From NCBI RefSeq assembly GCF_024758005.1, contig NZ_CP103288.1, positions 2,666,001-2,730,000 on the forward strand: a stretch of DNA of 64,000 nucleotides. Direction: 5' to 3'. Position 1 is the first letter of the stretch. The number at the start of each line of letters is the position of its first letter. Of this stretch, positions 28,115-39,259 are shown piece after piece. The notes under the pieces were generated by a model. It made no database searches. It had not been told where the DNA came from and worked only from the letters and a program-made list of their open reading frames with translations. The position numbers and the translations under genes were made by a program. Source of the stretch: Pseudarthrobacter sp. NS4. GTDB lineage: Bacteria > Actinomycetota > Actinomycetes > Actinomycetales > Micrococcaceae.

Positions 28115-28873
28115 TCAGGCCCGGCGGTTTAACCGCCGGGCGGCAAGGAGCCACAGCAGGACCCACGGCTCGCCGAACACCCGGTACGCCACGCGCCGGG
28201 GATGCAGGAGCAGCCGCCAGGCCCACTCGAGGCCGAGCCGGCCCAGCCAGCGGGGGGCGAGCTTCTGGATTCCTGCCAACTGCTCGATGGCACCGCCCAC
28301 TGCGCAGTAGACGGCAGGCGGCATGGACCCAAGCCTGCGCAGCAGCACTTCCTCCTGCAGGGGCATGCCAAGGCCCAGCAGGACCAGTTGAGGCTGTTCC
28401 CGGTGAAGCCATTCAACCGCGGCTTCCTCGAGCCCCGCATCCCAGCCTTCGCCCGGGAATCCCGTGACACGGGCACCGGGAACAATAGCCTTCAGCCTGC
28501 TGACGGCTCCTGCGTTGGCTTCTGCGCCTGCTCCGACCACGGCAATCCGCTCCAGGCCCTGCACCTGCTCGAGTGCCGGGAGCCAGTCGGTGGAACCCAG
28601 GCGGTAATCCATGACCGGGCCTTCGGCGTTGCCGGTCCTCCCCCACAGCCAGAGCACCGGGGCCCCGTCCAGGAGCACCACGTCGCTGCGCTCGTACAGT
28701 CTCCGGAAGCCGTCGTCGGACAGGGCGAGGGTGACGCTGTGCAGGTTGTGGCCGAGCACGGTCCGGGTGGATCCTTCCCGGATGTAGCGGCTCAGTTCCG
28801 CCACCAGCTCGGGAACCCGCAGCGGAGTGGCATCAACCTCCAGTACGGGAATCCGCTGGCGCTCCAGTGTCAT
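28115..28873 (-). CDS. WecG/TagA/CpsF family glycosyltransferase
   Basis: A 252-residue GT26 enzyme. Family motifs are LGHNLHSVTLALSD, LLDGAPVLWLWG (the proposed catalytic Asp region) and LVLLGLGMPLQE. TagA-type members add ManNAc to polyprenyl-PP-GlcNAc made by WecA/TagO, so this gene and wecA could supply the first two steps of a wall-polymer linkage unit. The ATG at 28873 overlaps the tsaC stop (TGATG) and is preferred over a TTG one codon upstream. Confidence 0.86.
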   Translation of the reverse strand: MTLERQRIPVLEVDATPLRVPELVAELSRYIREGSTRTVLGHNLHSVTLALSDDGFRRLYERSDVVLLDGAPVLWLWGRTGNAEGPVMDYRLGSTDWLPALEQVQGLERIAVVGAGAEANAGAVSRLKAIVPGARVTGFPGEGWDAGLEEAAVEWLHREQPQLVLLGLGMPLQEEVLLRRLGSMPPAVYCAVGGAIEQLAGIQKLAPRWLGRLGLEWAWRLLLHPRRVAYRVFGEPWVLLWLLAARRLNRRA

Positions 28874-29718
28874 CAAGGCTGCGGATTCCGGGCCGGGGTG
28901 CCGGGTTCCGGTGCTGCCGGCTGCACTGCAGAAGATCCGGAGGCGGCAGGTTCAGCGGGCAGCGCCCCAGCCGGCGTGGCCTCGTCAGCGCTCTCCCCTG
29001 CGGCAGGTTGCGCCTGGACTGGTTCCTCCTCCGCGGGTTCTTCCTCCGCCATGGGAATTTCCCCCAACCCCAGCACACCGGGCACGTGTTCGCGCAGCTG
29101 GTCGAGGCTGACGGCGCCATTGCGCACCACGCGGAGCCGCGGCCCGGTGGCATCCACAATCGTGGACGGAACCGCGGCCTCACCTTCGGCCGGGCGGAAG
29201 CCGCCTTCGAGGTAGACCTCCACGGAGTCGGCCAGCTGCTCCCGGGCCGCTGCGGCGGTCTGCGCAGGAGCATGTCCGGTACGGTTTGCGGAGGAGACGG
29301 CCAGGGGACCCGTGAGGGTCAGGAGCTCCTGGGCAATTTCGTCCGCGGGCATCCGCAGCGCAACGGTTCCCTTGGTTTCACCGAGGTCCCAGTCCAGCGA
29401 GGGCTGGGCATGCAGGATCAGGGTCAGGCCGCCGGGCCAGAAGGCCTCGGCCAGCTTCCGCGCGTCCGCCGAGACGTCCGTGGCCAGGCCGTCCAGGGCA
29501 TTGATGCGTGGAATCAGCACCGGCGGCGGCATGGTGCGGCTGCGCCCCTTCGATACCAGGAGCATGGTGACAGCCTGCGGCGAGAAAGCGTCCGCGGCAA
29601 TTCCGTAGACCGTATCCGTAGGGAATACCACGCACTTTTTCTCGCTGATGGCTCGCTGGGCGTGCTCCAGTCCCGAGGCACGCTGATCGTCGGTGGTGCA
29701 GTTATAGGTTGTGGTCAC
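28873..29718 (-). CDS. tsaC: L-threonylcarbamoyladenylate synthase (Sua5/YrdC family)
   Basis: Makes threonylcarbamoyl-AMP from Thr, bicarbonate and ATP for t6A37 modification of ANN-decoding tRNAs. The YrdC core spans about 1-215, with KGRSRTMPPPVLIPRINALD, FPTDTVYGIAADAF and the SSANRTGHAP loop. After the core, a Pro/Ala/Glu-rich tail of about 60 residues replaces the ordered Sua5 C-terminal domain. It starts with GTG. The tail is low complexity, so its end may be disordered. Confidence 0.9.
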   Translation of the reverse strand: MTTTYNCTTDDQRASGLEHAQRAISEKKCVVFPTDTVYGIAADAFSPQAVTMLLVSKGRSRTMPPPVLIPRINALDGLATDVSADARKLAEAFWPGGLTLILHAQPSLDWDLGETKGTVALRMPADEIAQELLTLTGPLAVSSANRTGHAPAQTAAAAREQLADSVEVYLEGGFRPAEGEAAVPSTIVDATGPRLRVVRNGAVSLDQLREHVPGVLGLGEIPMAEEEPAEEEPVQAQPAAGESADEATPAGALPAEPAASGSSAVQPAAPEPGTPARNPQP

Positions 29719-29730
29719 TGGCCTATTCTT

Positions 29731-30603
29731 TCATTCCATGGTGTCCGGAGCGGCGAGCACGGCGCTGGTGGCGCGCTCCTTGCCGTTAAGGTCCAGATGC
29801 GTCGTGATCCTGGTCCACTTCCCGGCGCGGCCCATCATGGCCGCGATCCACGCGGCCTGGACTTCCGCGTGTTCCATCACAAAGTAGCCGCCGGGGTGCA
29901 GCAGCCGGGCAGCGGAGGCTGCTGCCGCCGTCGGAAGTTCCATGCCGTCCGCTCCCCCGCCGTACAGCGCCTCCGGCGGATCATGCAACGCAACCTCGGG
30001 CTCGTTGGGAACAGCCTCAGCCGGAATGTACGGCGGATTGGAAACCACGACGTCGAACGTTCCGTTGAGTTCCGGCAGTGCGGTGCGCAGGTCCCCCAGT
30101 ACGAGGTTGACGCCCAGGGGCGCCAGGTTTTTCGCCGCCCATGCGTGCGCAAGAGTGCTGTATTCGACCGCGTGCACTTCGGCACCGGGGACCTCATGCG
30201 CGATGGATCCCGCGATTGCTCCGGATCCTGTTCCCAGGTCGACGACCCGGGGAGATTGGATGCCCTTGACGTGGTCGATGACCAACTGGACCACCGACTC
30301 GGTCTCCGGCCGGGGAATGAACACGCCAGGCCCGACAGCCAGCTCAAGGTAGCGGAAATACGCCACCCCGGTGATGTGCTGCAGCGGTACCCGGCCGGCG
30401 CGCTCTGCCACCAGCCCGGCGTACCCCTCTGGAGCCGGCGAATCACCCAGCATCATGGCGCGCAGCCGGCCCAGGCCCACCTTGAGGAGGTGGTCGGCGA
30501 GCAGTTCGGCGTCAACCCGGGGGCTGGGCACGCCGGCGTCGCGAAGAATGGCAGTAGCCTCACTGACCGCAGCCGCGAGGGACTGGCCTGGCCCGATGGT
30601 CAT
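29731..30603 (-). CDS. prmC: Release factor glutamine methyltransferase
   Basis: A 290-residue SAM-dependent enzyme that methylates the Gln of the GGQ motif in release factors. It has the SAM site VVDLGTGSGAIAGSIA and the substrate-binding NPPYIP, plus the N-terminal helical domain that recognises RF1. It starts 12 bases after prfA, its substrate's gene, the classical pairing. Confidence 0.95.
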   Translation of the reverse strand: MTIGPGQSLAAAVSEATAILRDAGVPSPRVDAELLADHLLKVGLGRLRAMMLGDSPAPEGYAGLVAERAGRVPLQHITGVAYFRYLELAVGPGVFIPRPETESVVQLVIDHVKGIQSPRVVDLGTGSGAIAGSIAHEVPGAEVHAVEYSTLAHAWAAKNLAPLGVNLVLGDLRTALPELNGTFDVVVSNPPYIPAEAVPNEPEVALHDPPEALYGGGADGMELPTAAAASAARLLHPGGYFVMEHAEVQAAWIAAMMGRAGKWTRITTHLDLNGKERATSAVLAAPDTME

Positions 30604-30615
30604 CCGCTGCAGGAA

Positions 30616-31689
30616 CTAGTCGCCGATGGCGTCCAGGCGGGCCTGTTCGTCCATCTCAATGGCGGACTGGATAACAGGCTCGAGGTCGCCGTTCATGACC
30701 TGGTCAAGGTTGTACGCCTTGTAGCCGGTGCGGTGGTCCGCAATACGGTTTTCCGGGTAGTTGTAGGTGCGGATGCGCTCCGAGCGGTCCATGGTGCGGA
30801 TCTGCGACTTCCGCTGGGCCGAGTTCTCGGCGTCGATCTGTTCCTGCTGGTGAGCCAGGATGCGGGCGCGGAGAACGCGCATGCCTGCCTCGCGGTTCTG
30901 CAGCTGCGACTTTTCATTCTGCATGGCCACAACGATGCCGGTGGGCAGGTGGGTGATGCGGACAGCTGAGTCTGTGGTGTTCACGGACTGGCCGCCGGGA
31001 CCGGACGACCGGTAAACGTCGATCTTCAGGTCGTTCTGGTTGATTTCGAGCTCTTCCGGCTCATCCACTTCGGGCAGGACCAGCACGCCGGCAGCGGACG
31101 TGTGGATGCGGCCCTGGGACTCGGTCACCGGGACGCGCTGCACGCGGTGCACACCGCCTTCGAACTTCAGCCGCGCATAGACGCCCTCGGCGGGATCGTT
31201 CGAGTTGCCCTTGACGGCCACCTGGACATCCTTGTAGCCGCCGAGGTCGGACTCGGTGGCCGAGATGATTTCGGTCTTCCAGCCCCGGGATTCGGCGTAG
31301 CGGGTGTACATCCGCAGGAGGTCACCGGCGAACAGCGCGGCTTCATCGCCGCCTTCCCCGCCCTTGACCTCGAGGATCACGTTCCGTGCGTCGTCAGGAT
31401 CGCGGGGAATGAGCAATCGGCGCAGTTTCGCCGCAGCAACTTCAAGCGAAGCCTCCAGCTCAGGCACCTCGGCCGCGAACTCGGGATCCTCCGACGCCAT
31501 CTCCTTGGCAGCAGCAAGATCGTCCCGCAGCGCTTCCCACTTGTGGTAGGCCTCAACGATGCCGTTTAGTTGAGCCGAACGCCGCCCCAGCTTCCGGGCA
31601 AGCCGCTGGTCAGCATAAACAGCAGGATCCCCCAGCTGCGCCTGGATGGAATCATGCTCATCGAGCAGGCCCTGTACGGACTCAAACAT
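30616..31689 (-). CDS. prfA: Peptide chain release factor 1
   Basis: A 357-residue RF1 that reads UAA/UAG and triggers peptide release. It contains the universal GGQ ([17 protein letters not shown]) and the class-specific anticodon-like loop region around [13 protein letters not shown]. Full length; a good AAAGG ribosome-binding site precedes ATG. The gap upstream, toward rho, contains the nested palindrome described separately. Confidence 0.97.
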   Translation of the reverse strand: MFESVQGLLDEHDSIQAQLGDPAVYADQRLARKLGRRSAQLNGIVEAYHKWEALRDDLAAAKEMASEDPEFAAEVPELEASLEVAAAKLRRLLIPRDPDDARNVILEVKGGEGGDEAALFAGDLLRMYTRYAESRGWKTEIISATESDLGGYKDVQVAVKGNSNDPAEGVYARLKFEGGVHRVQRVPVTESQGRIHTSAAGVLVLPEVDEPEELEINQNDLKIDVYRSSGPGGQSVNTTDSAVRITHLPTGIVVAMQNEKSQLQNREAGMRVLRARILAHQQEQIDAENSAQRKSQIRTMDRSERIRTYNYPENRIADHRTGYKAYNLDQVMNGDLEPVIQSAIEMDEQARLDAIGD

Positions 31690-31780
31690 TTTTCAAAACC
31701 TTTCGTTCTGCACCAAGTTTAGTCAGGCACAGGAATTCGTCCCCAAGCCGACCGGGCACAAGGTAAGCCGGGCGACCGAC

Positions 31781-31887
31781 GCGCGGGTTTTCCGCCCCGG
31801 GAGTGGCATCGGGCCTGCCGGAGCGTGGTGGCCGAGTCCGTCAGGACATGGCCACCACGCGAAGGGGCGGGGGCGGAAAACCCGCGC
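31781..31887. repeat. 107-bp nested palindrome between rho and prfA
   Basis: Three nested perfect inverted repeats share one centre region: outer 18 bp (31781-31798 with 31870-31887), middle 11 bp (31823-31833 with 31850-31860) and inner 4 bp (31836-31839 with 31844-31847, GTCC/GGAC). Unpaired asymmetric bases separate the levels. There is no T-run, so it is not an ordinary intrinsic terminator. It occupies most of the 239-base rho-prfA gap, which holds no ORF. I cannot tell whether it is a dispersed genomic repeat or a site-specific regulatory RNA. Confidence 0.85.
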
Positions 31888-31928
31888 GGCGAACCACGCG
31901 AGGCATCCGCACCCCGCCCCGAAAACAG

Positions 31929-34082
<2,154 letters not shown>

Positions 34083-34376
34083 GAAGGATCCTTCCCCCTC
34101 GACGGCGTCCAGACTGGGAGCTGGACGCGATGATTTGATCTGGGCTGCAGGTTCAGATCTGCAGCCGGGAATTCGGCCTTGCCGGTTGGATTTCGGCCAG
34201 CAGGGCCGGATAATGATTCACCTTCCGCTCCGCCCATGGCGGAACGCCGGACTGACGCTTTCGGGGCAGTTGGATGCTGCAGATTCCTGCGACAGACCAA
34301 GCAGGCGGCACCGGAATACATTCGCAGTAGGAGATCAAATAGCAACTGAATGCAGAAGCAGATCAGATAGGCGGAA
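34083..34376 (-). promoter_or_regulatory. rho leader region
   Basis: The 294 bases between thrB and rho contain no convincing gene. A perfect hairpin TCCGCC-CAT-GGCGGA lies at 34229-34243. The rho Shine-Dalgarno is half of a 12-bp palindrome GAAGGATCCTTC (34083-34094), immediately before the GTG. Long leaders are common before rho because Rho represses its own transcription by attenuation; that role here is inferred. No clear -35/-10 pair was identified. Confidence 0.4.
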
Positions 34377-35351
34377 TTATCGCCGGTGCAAGTCCACCTT
34401 AGCACCTTCATCGTCCACTGCCAGCTTCAGCACACGCCAGGCCACGTCCGGCGTGTTGGCGGCTGTGAACACCTCGATGAACTCCAGCGCGTCCGTTGCT
34501 TCGGTTTCACCATTAGCCAGCACCAGGACGGTGGGCCCGGCACCGGAGACCACTGCTGCGTGGCCGGCACCGCGAAGGGCGGCAATCAATGCTGCACTGG
34601 GCCGCATGGCTTCCGCCCGGTAGCTCTGGTGCAGGTAATCTTCGGTGCCGGCCAGCAGGAATTCCGGCTTTTGCGTCAGTGCGTGGATCAGCAGCGCGGC
34701 GCGCCCGGAGTTCATGGCCGCGGCGTGGTGCCCCACGGAGGCCGGGAGCAGCGCGCGGGCGGCTTCGGTGGAAAGCTCGAAATCCGGAACAGCCACAATG
34801 GGAATGACGGAGTCCGCAACCGTGGCGCTGGTGCTGCTGTACTGGTCACTGTCCTGCCATGACAGCGCCAGTCCGCCGAAAATGGCTGGTGCGACGTTGT
34901 CCGGATGCCCCTCCAGCTCGCTGGTGAGCTGGAGGATCCATTCCTGCCCGCGCTGGCTTTCGGCAGGCACCATGGCGTTTGCTGCCGAGACGGCGGCCAC
35001 CACGGCGGAGGCGGAAGAGCCCAGCCCGCGGCCGTGCGGATTGACGTTTTCCGCTGTCACCTTGAGGCCGCCATGGCGGAAGCCCAAACGCTCGAAAGCG
35101 GCGTCCATGGCCCTGATGACCAGGTGGCTGGCATCCCGGGGCAGCGTCTCCGCACCTTCACCGCGAAGATCGAACAGGAGATCGTCGGTGTCCAGGCTTT
35201 CCACGGTCAGGGTGTCATGCAGGGCCAAGGCAAGCCCCAGGCTGTCATAGCCGGGGCCGAGGTTGGCCGTGGTGGCCGGGACCCGGACCGTAACGCGCTG
35301 CCCGGCTTCGATGAGTTGCAGTCCGACGGCGGCCTGCGAGGTGGTGTCCAA
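34377..35351 (-). CDS. thrB: Homoserine kinase
   Basis: A 324-residue GHMP kinase that phosphorylates homoserine for threonine synthesis. It has N-terminal VRVPATTANLGPGYDSLGLA, the ATP-binding GRGLGSSASAVVAAVSAAN loop and VVSGAGPTVLVL. The TTG at 35351, two bases beyond the thrC stop and behind GGAAG, is the best start; the frame is open further upstream but that is antisense-free overlap with thrC and is rejected. Confidence 0.93.
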   Translation of the reverse strand: MDTTSQAAVGLQLIEAGQRVTVRVPATTANLGPGYDSLGLALALHDTLTVESLDTDDLLFDLRGEGAETLPRDASHLVIRAMDAAFERLGFRHGGLKVTAENVNPHGRGLGSSASAVVAAVSAANAMVPAESQRGQEWILQLTSELEGHPDNVAPAIFGGLALSWQDSDQYSSTSATVADSVIPIVAVPDFELSTEAARALLPASVGHHAAAMNSGRAALLIHALTQKPEFLLAGTEDYLHQSYRAEAMRPSAALIAALRGAGHAAVVSGAGPTVLVLANGETEATDALEFIEVFTAANTPDVAWRVLKLAVDDEGAKVDLHRR

Positions 35352-35353
35352 GG

Positions 35354-36460
35354 TTATTTTTCTTCCAGTCCCAGTTCGGCAGCAACGGTAACCACGTCGT
35401 TGGAAACCTTGACCGGCTGCACGTCGCTTCCGTCCTCGGTACGCAGGGCCCACTGGGGGTCCTTGAGGCCGTGGCCCGTGACGGTGATGACAATAGTCTT
35501 CCCGGAAGGAACCTCGCCTGCGGCATGCTTCTTCAGCAGGCCAGCTACACCGGCGGCGGAGCCGGGCTCGACGAACACGCCCTCGCGGGAGGACAGCCAG
35601 CGGTGTGCGTTCAGGATCTCCTCGTCGGTGACGGCGTCGATCAGGCCGCCGGACTCGTCGCGGGCGCCGATCGCGCCATCCCAGGAAGCCGGGTTGCCGA
35701 TGCGGATAGCCGTGGCAATGGTGTCGGGTTCCGTGATGGGGTGGCCGGCAACGAAGGGTGCAGCGCCTGCTGCCTGGAAGCCCCACATTACCGGCGTTTT
35801 GGTGGACACGGCGGGAAGCGTGCCGGCCGTCGTGGACTCGAACGGAGCGGAGTACTCCTTGTAGCCCTTCCAGTACGCGGTGATGTTGCCGGCATTGCCC
35901 ACCGGAAGCACGTGGATGTCCGGGGCGTCGCCCAGCGCATCCACGATCTCGAAGGCGCCGGTCTTCTGGCCCTGGATGCGGGCAGGATTGACGGAGTTCA
36001 CCAGGAAAACCGGGTAGGACTCCCCCAGCTTCCGGGCGATATCGAGGCAGTTGTCGAAGTTGCCGTCCACCTGCAGGAGCGTGGCGCCGTGCGCAATGGC
36101 CTGGCTGAGCTTGCCCATGGAGATTTTGCCTTCGGGTACCAGGACGGCGCACTTCAGCCCTGCTGCCGTTGCGTACGCCGCGGCGGAGGCGGAGGTGTTG
36201 CCGGTGGAGGCGCACACGACGGCCTGGGCCCCGGACTCGACGGCGGCCGTCATGGCCATGGTCATACCGCGGTCCTTGAAGGAGCCGGTGGGGTTCATGC
36301 CCTCCACCTTGAGGTAAACCTCGGAACCGGTGAGCTCAGACAGCTTCTGCGCATGCACCAGCGGAGTGCCGCCCTCACCCAGGGTGATCACCCTGGTGGA
36401 TTCCGTCACGGGCAAACGGTCAGCGTATTCGCGGATAACGCCGCGCCATTGGTGAGCCAC
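35354..36460 (-). CDS. thrC: Threonine synthase
   Basis: A 368-residue PLP enzyme converting O-phosphohomoserine to threonine. The PLP Lys lies in [13 protein letters not shown], and the phosphate loop is in [14 protein letters not shown]. The GTG start abuts the hom stop with no gap (TAAGTG), and thrB follows: the usual hom-thrC-thrB operon. Confidence 0.95.
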   Translation of the reverse strand: MAHQWRGVIREYADRLPVTESTRVITLGEGGTPLVHAQKLSELTGSEVYLKVEGMNPTGSFKDRGMTMAMTAAVESGAQAVVCASTGNTSASAAAYATAAGLKCAVLVPEGKISMGKLSQAIAHGATLLQVDGNFDNCLDIARKLGESYPVFLVNSVNPARIQGQKTGAFEIVDALGDAPDIHVLPVGNAGNITAYWKGYKEYSAPFESTTAGTLPAVSTKTPVMWGFQAAGAAPFVAGHPITEPDTIATAIRIGNPASWDGAIGARDESGGLIDAVTDEEILNAHRWLSSREGVFVEPGSAAGVAGLLKKHAAGEVPSGKTIVITVTGHGLKDPQWALRTEDGSDVQPVKVSNDVVTVAAELGLEEK

Positions 36461-37777
36461 TTAGACTCCTTCTACCCGCAGAACGGATGTAACTGAATTG
36501 ATGACGTCCAGGCCCTTTACGGCCTCGACGGTGGCCGCAAGGGCAGCCTCTGACGCTCTGTGGGTGACGATCCGCAGTTCTGCGGATTCGACCTTGGACT
36601 CCGCATCACGGTGGATGGTCTGCCGCATGATTTCGATGGAGACCCCGTTTTCGGCGAACAGCTGCGCGATCCTTGCCAGGACACCCGGCTGGTCGGCAAC
36701 ATCCAGGCCGATGTAGTAGCTGGTCACGGCAGCGTCGATGGGCAACGCCGGAACGTGGCCGGTGGTTGTCTCGGTACGTCCCGGACCGCCCAGCACCAGG
36801 CGGCGGGCCGCGGAAATAAGGTCTCCCAGGACGGCAGAGGCCGTCGGGGTTCCGCCGGCACCCTGGCCGTAGAACATCAGCTCACCGGCGTTTTCCGCCT
36901 CGATGAACACGGCGTTGAAGGCACCGCGGACGGCGGCCAGTGGGTGCTCACGCGGCAGGAGGGTGGGGTGGACGCGCACGGATACGCCCTCGTTGCCGTC
37001 GGCGTCGGCCAGTTTCTCGGCGATGGCCAGCAGCTTAATCACGAAGCCGGCGTCCTTGGCAGCGGCGATGTCCGAAGCGCTGACGGACGTGATGCCCTCG
37101 CAGTGGACGTTCTCCAGGGCGAAGCGGGTGTGGAAGGACAGCGATGCGAGGATGGCGGCTTTTGCGGCGGCGTCATGGCCTTCGACGTCGGCGGTCGGGT
37201 CCGCTTCCGCGTAGCCGAGTCGCTGTGCTTCTGCCAGCGCATCCGCGAACTGGGCACCGGTGGAGTCCATCTGGTCAAGGATGAAGTTGGTGGTGCCGTT
37301 GACGATGCCAAGGACGCGGGTGATGCGGTCGCCGGCAAGGCTGTCACGGATGGGCCGCAGGATGGGGATCGCTCCGGCGACGGCGGCCTCGTAGGACAGC
37401 TGCACCTGGGCCTTGTCGGCCTCTTCGTAGAGGGTGGGGCCGTCCTGGGCCAGGAGCGCCTTGTTGCCGGTGACAACACACGCTCCGTTACGCAGGGCGG
37501 ACAGGATCAGCGTGCGGGCAGGTTCGATCCCACCCATCAGCTCGATAACCAGGTCGGCGTCCTTGACCAGGGTCTCGGCGTCGGTGGTGAACAGTTCCTG
37601 CGGCAGGTCAACGTCGCGGGGCGCGTTGACATTGCGCACGGCGATGCCGCTGAGCTGCAGGCGGGCTCCGGTCCGGGCGGCAAGGGCGTCGGCATCCTCA
37701 ATGAGAATCCGCGCAACCTGGGCCCCAACGTTGCCACAGCCCAGCAGGGCCACTTTCAGGGTTCGCATTTCCGTCAT
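36461..37777 (-). CDS. hom: Homoserine dehydrogenase
   Basis: A 438-residue NAD(P)-dependent enzyme reducing aspartate semialdehyde to homoserine. The Rossmann motif LLGCGNVGAQVA is at the N-terminus; the catalytic region holds NGTTNFILDQM and ADPTADVEGHDAAAKAAILA; the ACT domain (about 355-438, DVADQPGVLARIAQLF) gives threonine feedback control. The ATG abuts the lysA stop (TGAATG). Confidence 0.96.
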   Translation of the reverse strand: MTEMRTLKVALLGCGNVGAQVARILIEDADALAARTGARLQLSGIAVRNVNAPRDVDLPQELFTTDAETLVKDADLVIELMGGIEPARTLILSALRNGACVVTGNKALLAQDGPTLYEEADKAQVQLSYEAAVAGAIPILRPIRDSLAGDRITRVLGIVNGTTNFILDQMDSTGAQFADALAEAQRLGYAEADPTADVEGHDAAAKAAILASLSFHTRFALENVHCEGITSVSASDIAAAKDAGFVIKLLAIAEKLADADGNEGVSVRVHPTLLPREHPLAAVRGAFNAVFIEAENAGELMFYGQGAGGTPTASAVLGDLISAARRLVLGGPGRTETTTGHVPALPIDAAVTSYYIGLDVADQPGVLARIAQLFAENGVSIEIMRQTIHRDAESKVESAELRIVTHRASEAALAATVEAVKGLDVINSVTSVLRVEGV

Positions 37778-39259
37778 TCAGGCTCCCATGTCGCGGTTTA
37801 GCAGATCTTCTTCGGTTTCCCCGCGGACAATCAGCCGGGCAGATCCGTCGCGCACCGCGACAACGCCCGGCCGGGCCAGATAGTTGTAGTTGCTCGAGAG
37901 GGCCCAGCAGTAGGCGCCGGTTCCCGGTACAGCAAGCAGATCACCGGCTGCCACGTCCTCGGGCAGATATACATCTCTAACAACTATGTCGCCGCTCTCG
38001 CAATGTTTGCCCACCACTCGGGACAGTTGCGGGGCGGCGGCTGACGTTCGGGACGCCAGAATCGCTGAGTAATCCGCGTCGTAGAGCACCGGGCGGGCGT
38101 TATCGCTCATGCCGCCGTCCACTGAAACATAGCGGCGCGGATACGTAACGTTGTTATCGCCGTCACTGGCACCGGAACCGGCCGGGGCGTCGACGCGCAC
38201 CGTTTTGAGCGTGCCCACCTCGTACAGCGTGAACGTGGTGCTGCCAACAATGGCGCGTCCGGGTTCAATGGAGATGCGGGGCGCGTCAATGCCCAGCTCG
38301 GCACAGGTGGAGCGCACGACGGCGGCCATCGCCTGCGCGATCTCAGCCGCGGGGCGGGGGGTGTCCACCGGTGTGTAGGCGATCCCGTAGCCGCCGCCGA
38401 GATCCAGTTCGGGCATAACGATGGAGTACTTTTCCTGCATGGCCGCGAGGAAGCGCAGGAGCTTCTCCGCAGCCAGCGCAAAGCCGTCCGGCTCGAAGAT
38501 CTGGGAGCCGATGTGGCAGTGCAGTCCCAGCAATTCGATGCCGGGATGGGCGGAAGCCGCAGCCACTGCCTCCTCGGCAGCGGACAGGCCCACCTGGTCG
38601 GTGGTGTCAGCCGCCATGGAGAGGCCGAACTTCTGGTCCTCGTGGGCGGTTGCGATGAACTCGTGGGTGTGCGCGTGGACACCCGGCGTGAGCCGCAGCA
38701 TGATCTTGGCCTGCCCGCCACGCGCCTGGGCTATGTCGCCTACCCGGACAAGTTCGGAGAGGCTGTCCACCACAATCCGGCCGAGGCCCATGTCAAGGGC
38801 ACGCTTGATCTCGCCGTCGGACTTGTTGTTTCCGTGCAGCGCCACCCGCTCCCCCGCGATTCCGGCACGGGCCGCAACGGCCAGCTCGCCACCGGAGGCG
38901 GTGTCCAGGTGCAGCCCTTCCTCTTCCACCCACTTCACCACTGCGGTACAGAGGAAGGACTTTCCGGCGTAATAGACGTCCACTCCGCCGCAGATGTCAG
39001 CAAACGCAGCGTCGAAGGAATCCTTGAAGGCTCTGGCCCGGGCCCGGAAATCCGCCTCGTCCATAACGAAGAGGGGTGTGCCGAACTGTTCCTTCAGCGA
39101 CTGGACGGTGGTTCCGCCAACGGTGAGTTCACCGTCGTCGTTCCGCTGTACGCTGCCTGCCCACATTGGCTCCTGCAGGGCATTCAGGTCAGCGGGAACA
39201 GCCAGCCATTCCGGCGCGAGCGGCGACGCGCTGTTTCCGGTCTGTACAGACATTGCCAT
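37778..39259 (-). CDS. lysA: Diaminopimelate decarboxylase
   Basis: A 493-residue PLP enzyme making lysine from meso-diaminopimelate. The PLP Lys is in VYYAGKSF; HCHIGSQI and the substrate-binding EPGRAIVG and CESGDI motifs are conserved. The ATG at 39259 overlaps the argS stop (TGATG); a GTG one codon before and an ATG two codons after are alternatives. It supplies lysine beside argS, as in Corynebacterium. Confidence 0.94.
   Translation of the reverse strand: MAMSVQTGNSASPLAPEWLAVPADLNALQEPMWAGSVQRNDDGELTVGGTTVQSLKEQFGTPLFVMDEADFRARARAFKDSFDAAFADICGGVDVYYAGKSFLCTAVVKWVEEEGLHLDTASGGELAVAARAGIAGERVALHGNNKSDGEIKRALDMGLGRIVVDSLSELVRVGDIAQARGGQAKIMLRLTPGVHAHTHEFIATAHEDQKFGLSMAADTTDQVGLSAAEEAVAAASAHPGIELLGLHCHIGSQIFEPDGFALAAEKLLRFLAAMQEKYSIVMPELDLGGGYGIAYTPVDTPRPAAEIAQAMAAVVRSTCAELGIDAPRISIEPGRAIVGSTTFTLYEVGTLKTVRVDAPAGSGASDGDNNVTYPRRYVSVDGGMSDNARPVLYDADYSAILASRTSAAAPQLSRVVGKHCESGDIVVRDVYLPEDVAAGDLLAVPGTGAYCWALSSNYNYLARPGVVAVRDGSARLIVRGETEEDLLNRDMGA

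Noticed and set aside
31690..31928. Possible rpmE between rho and prfA
   Set aside because: No small ORF with ribosomal L31 features or Cys pairs is present on either strand in this gap.
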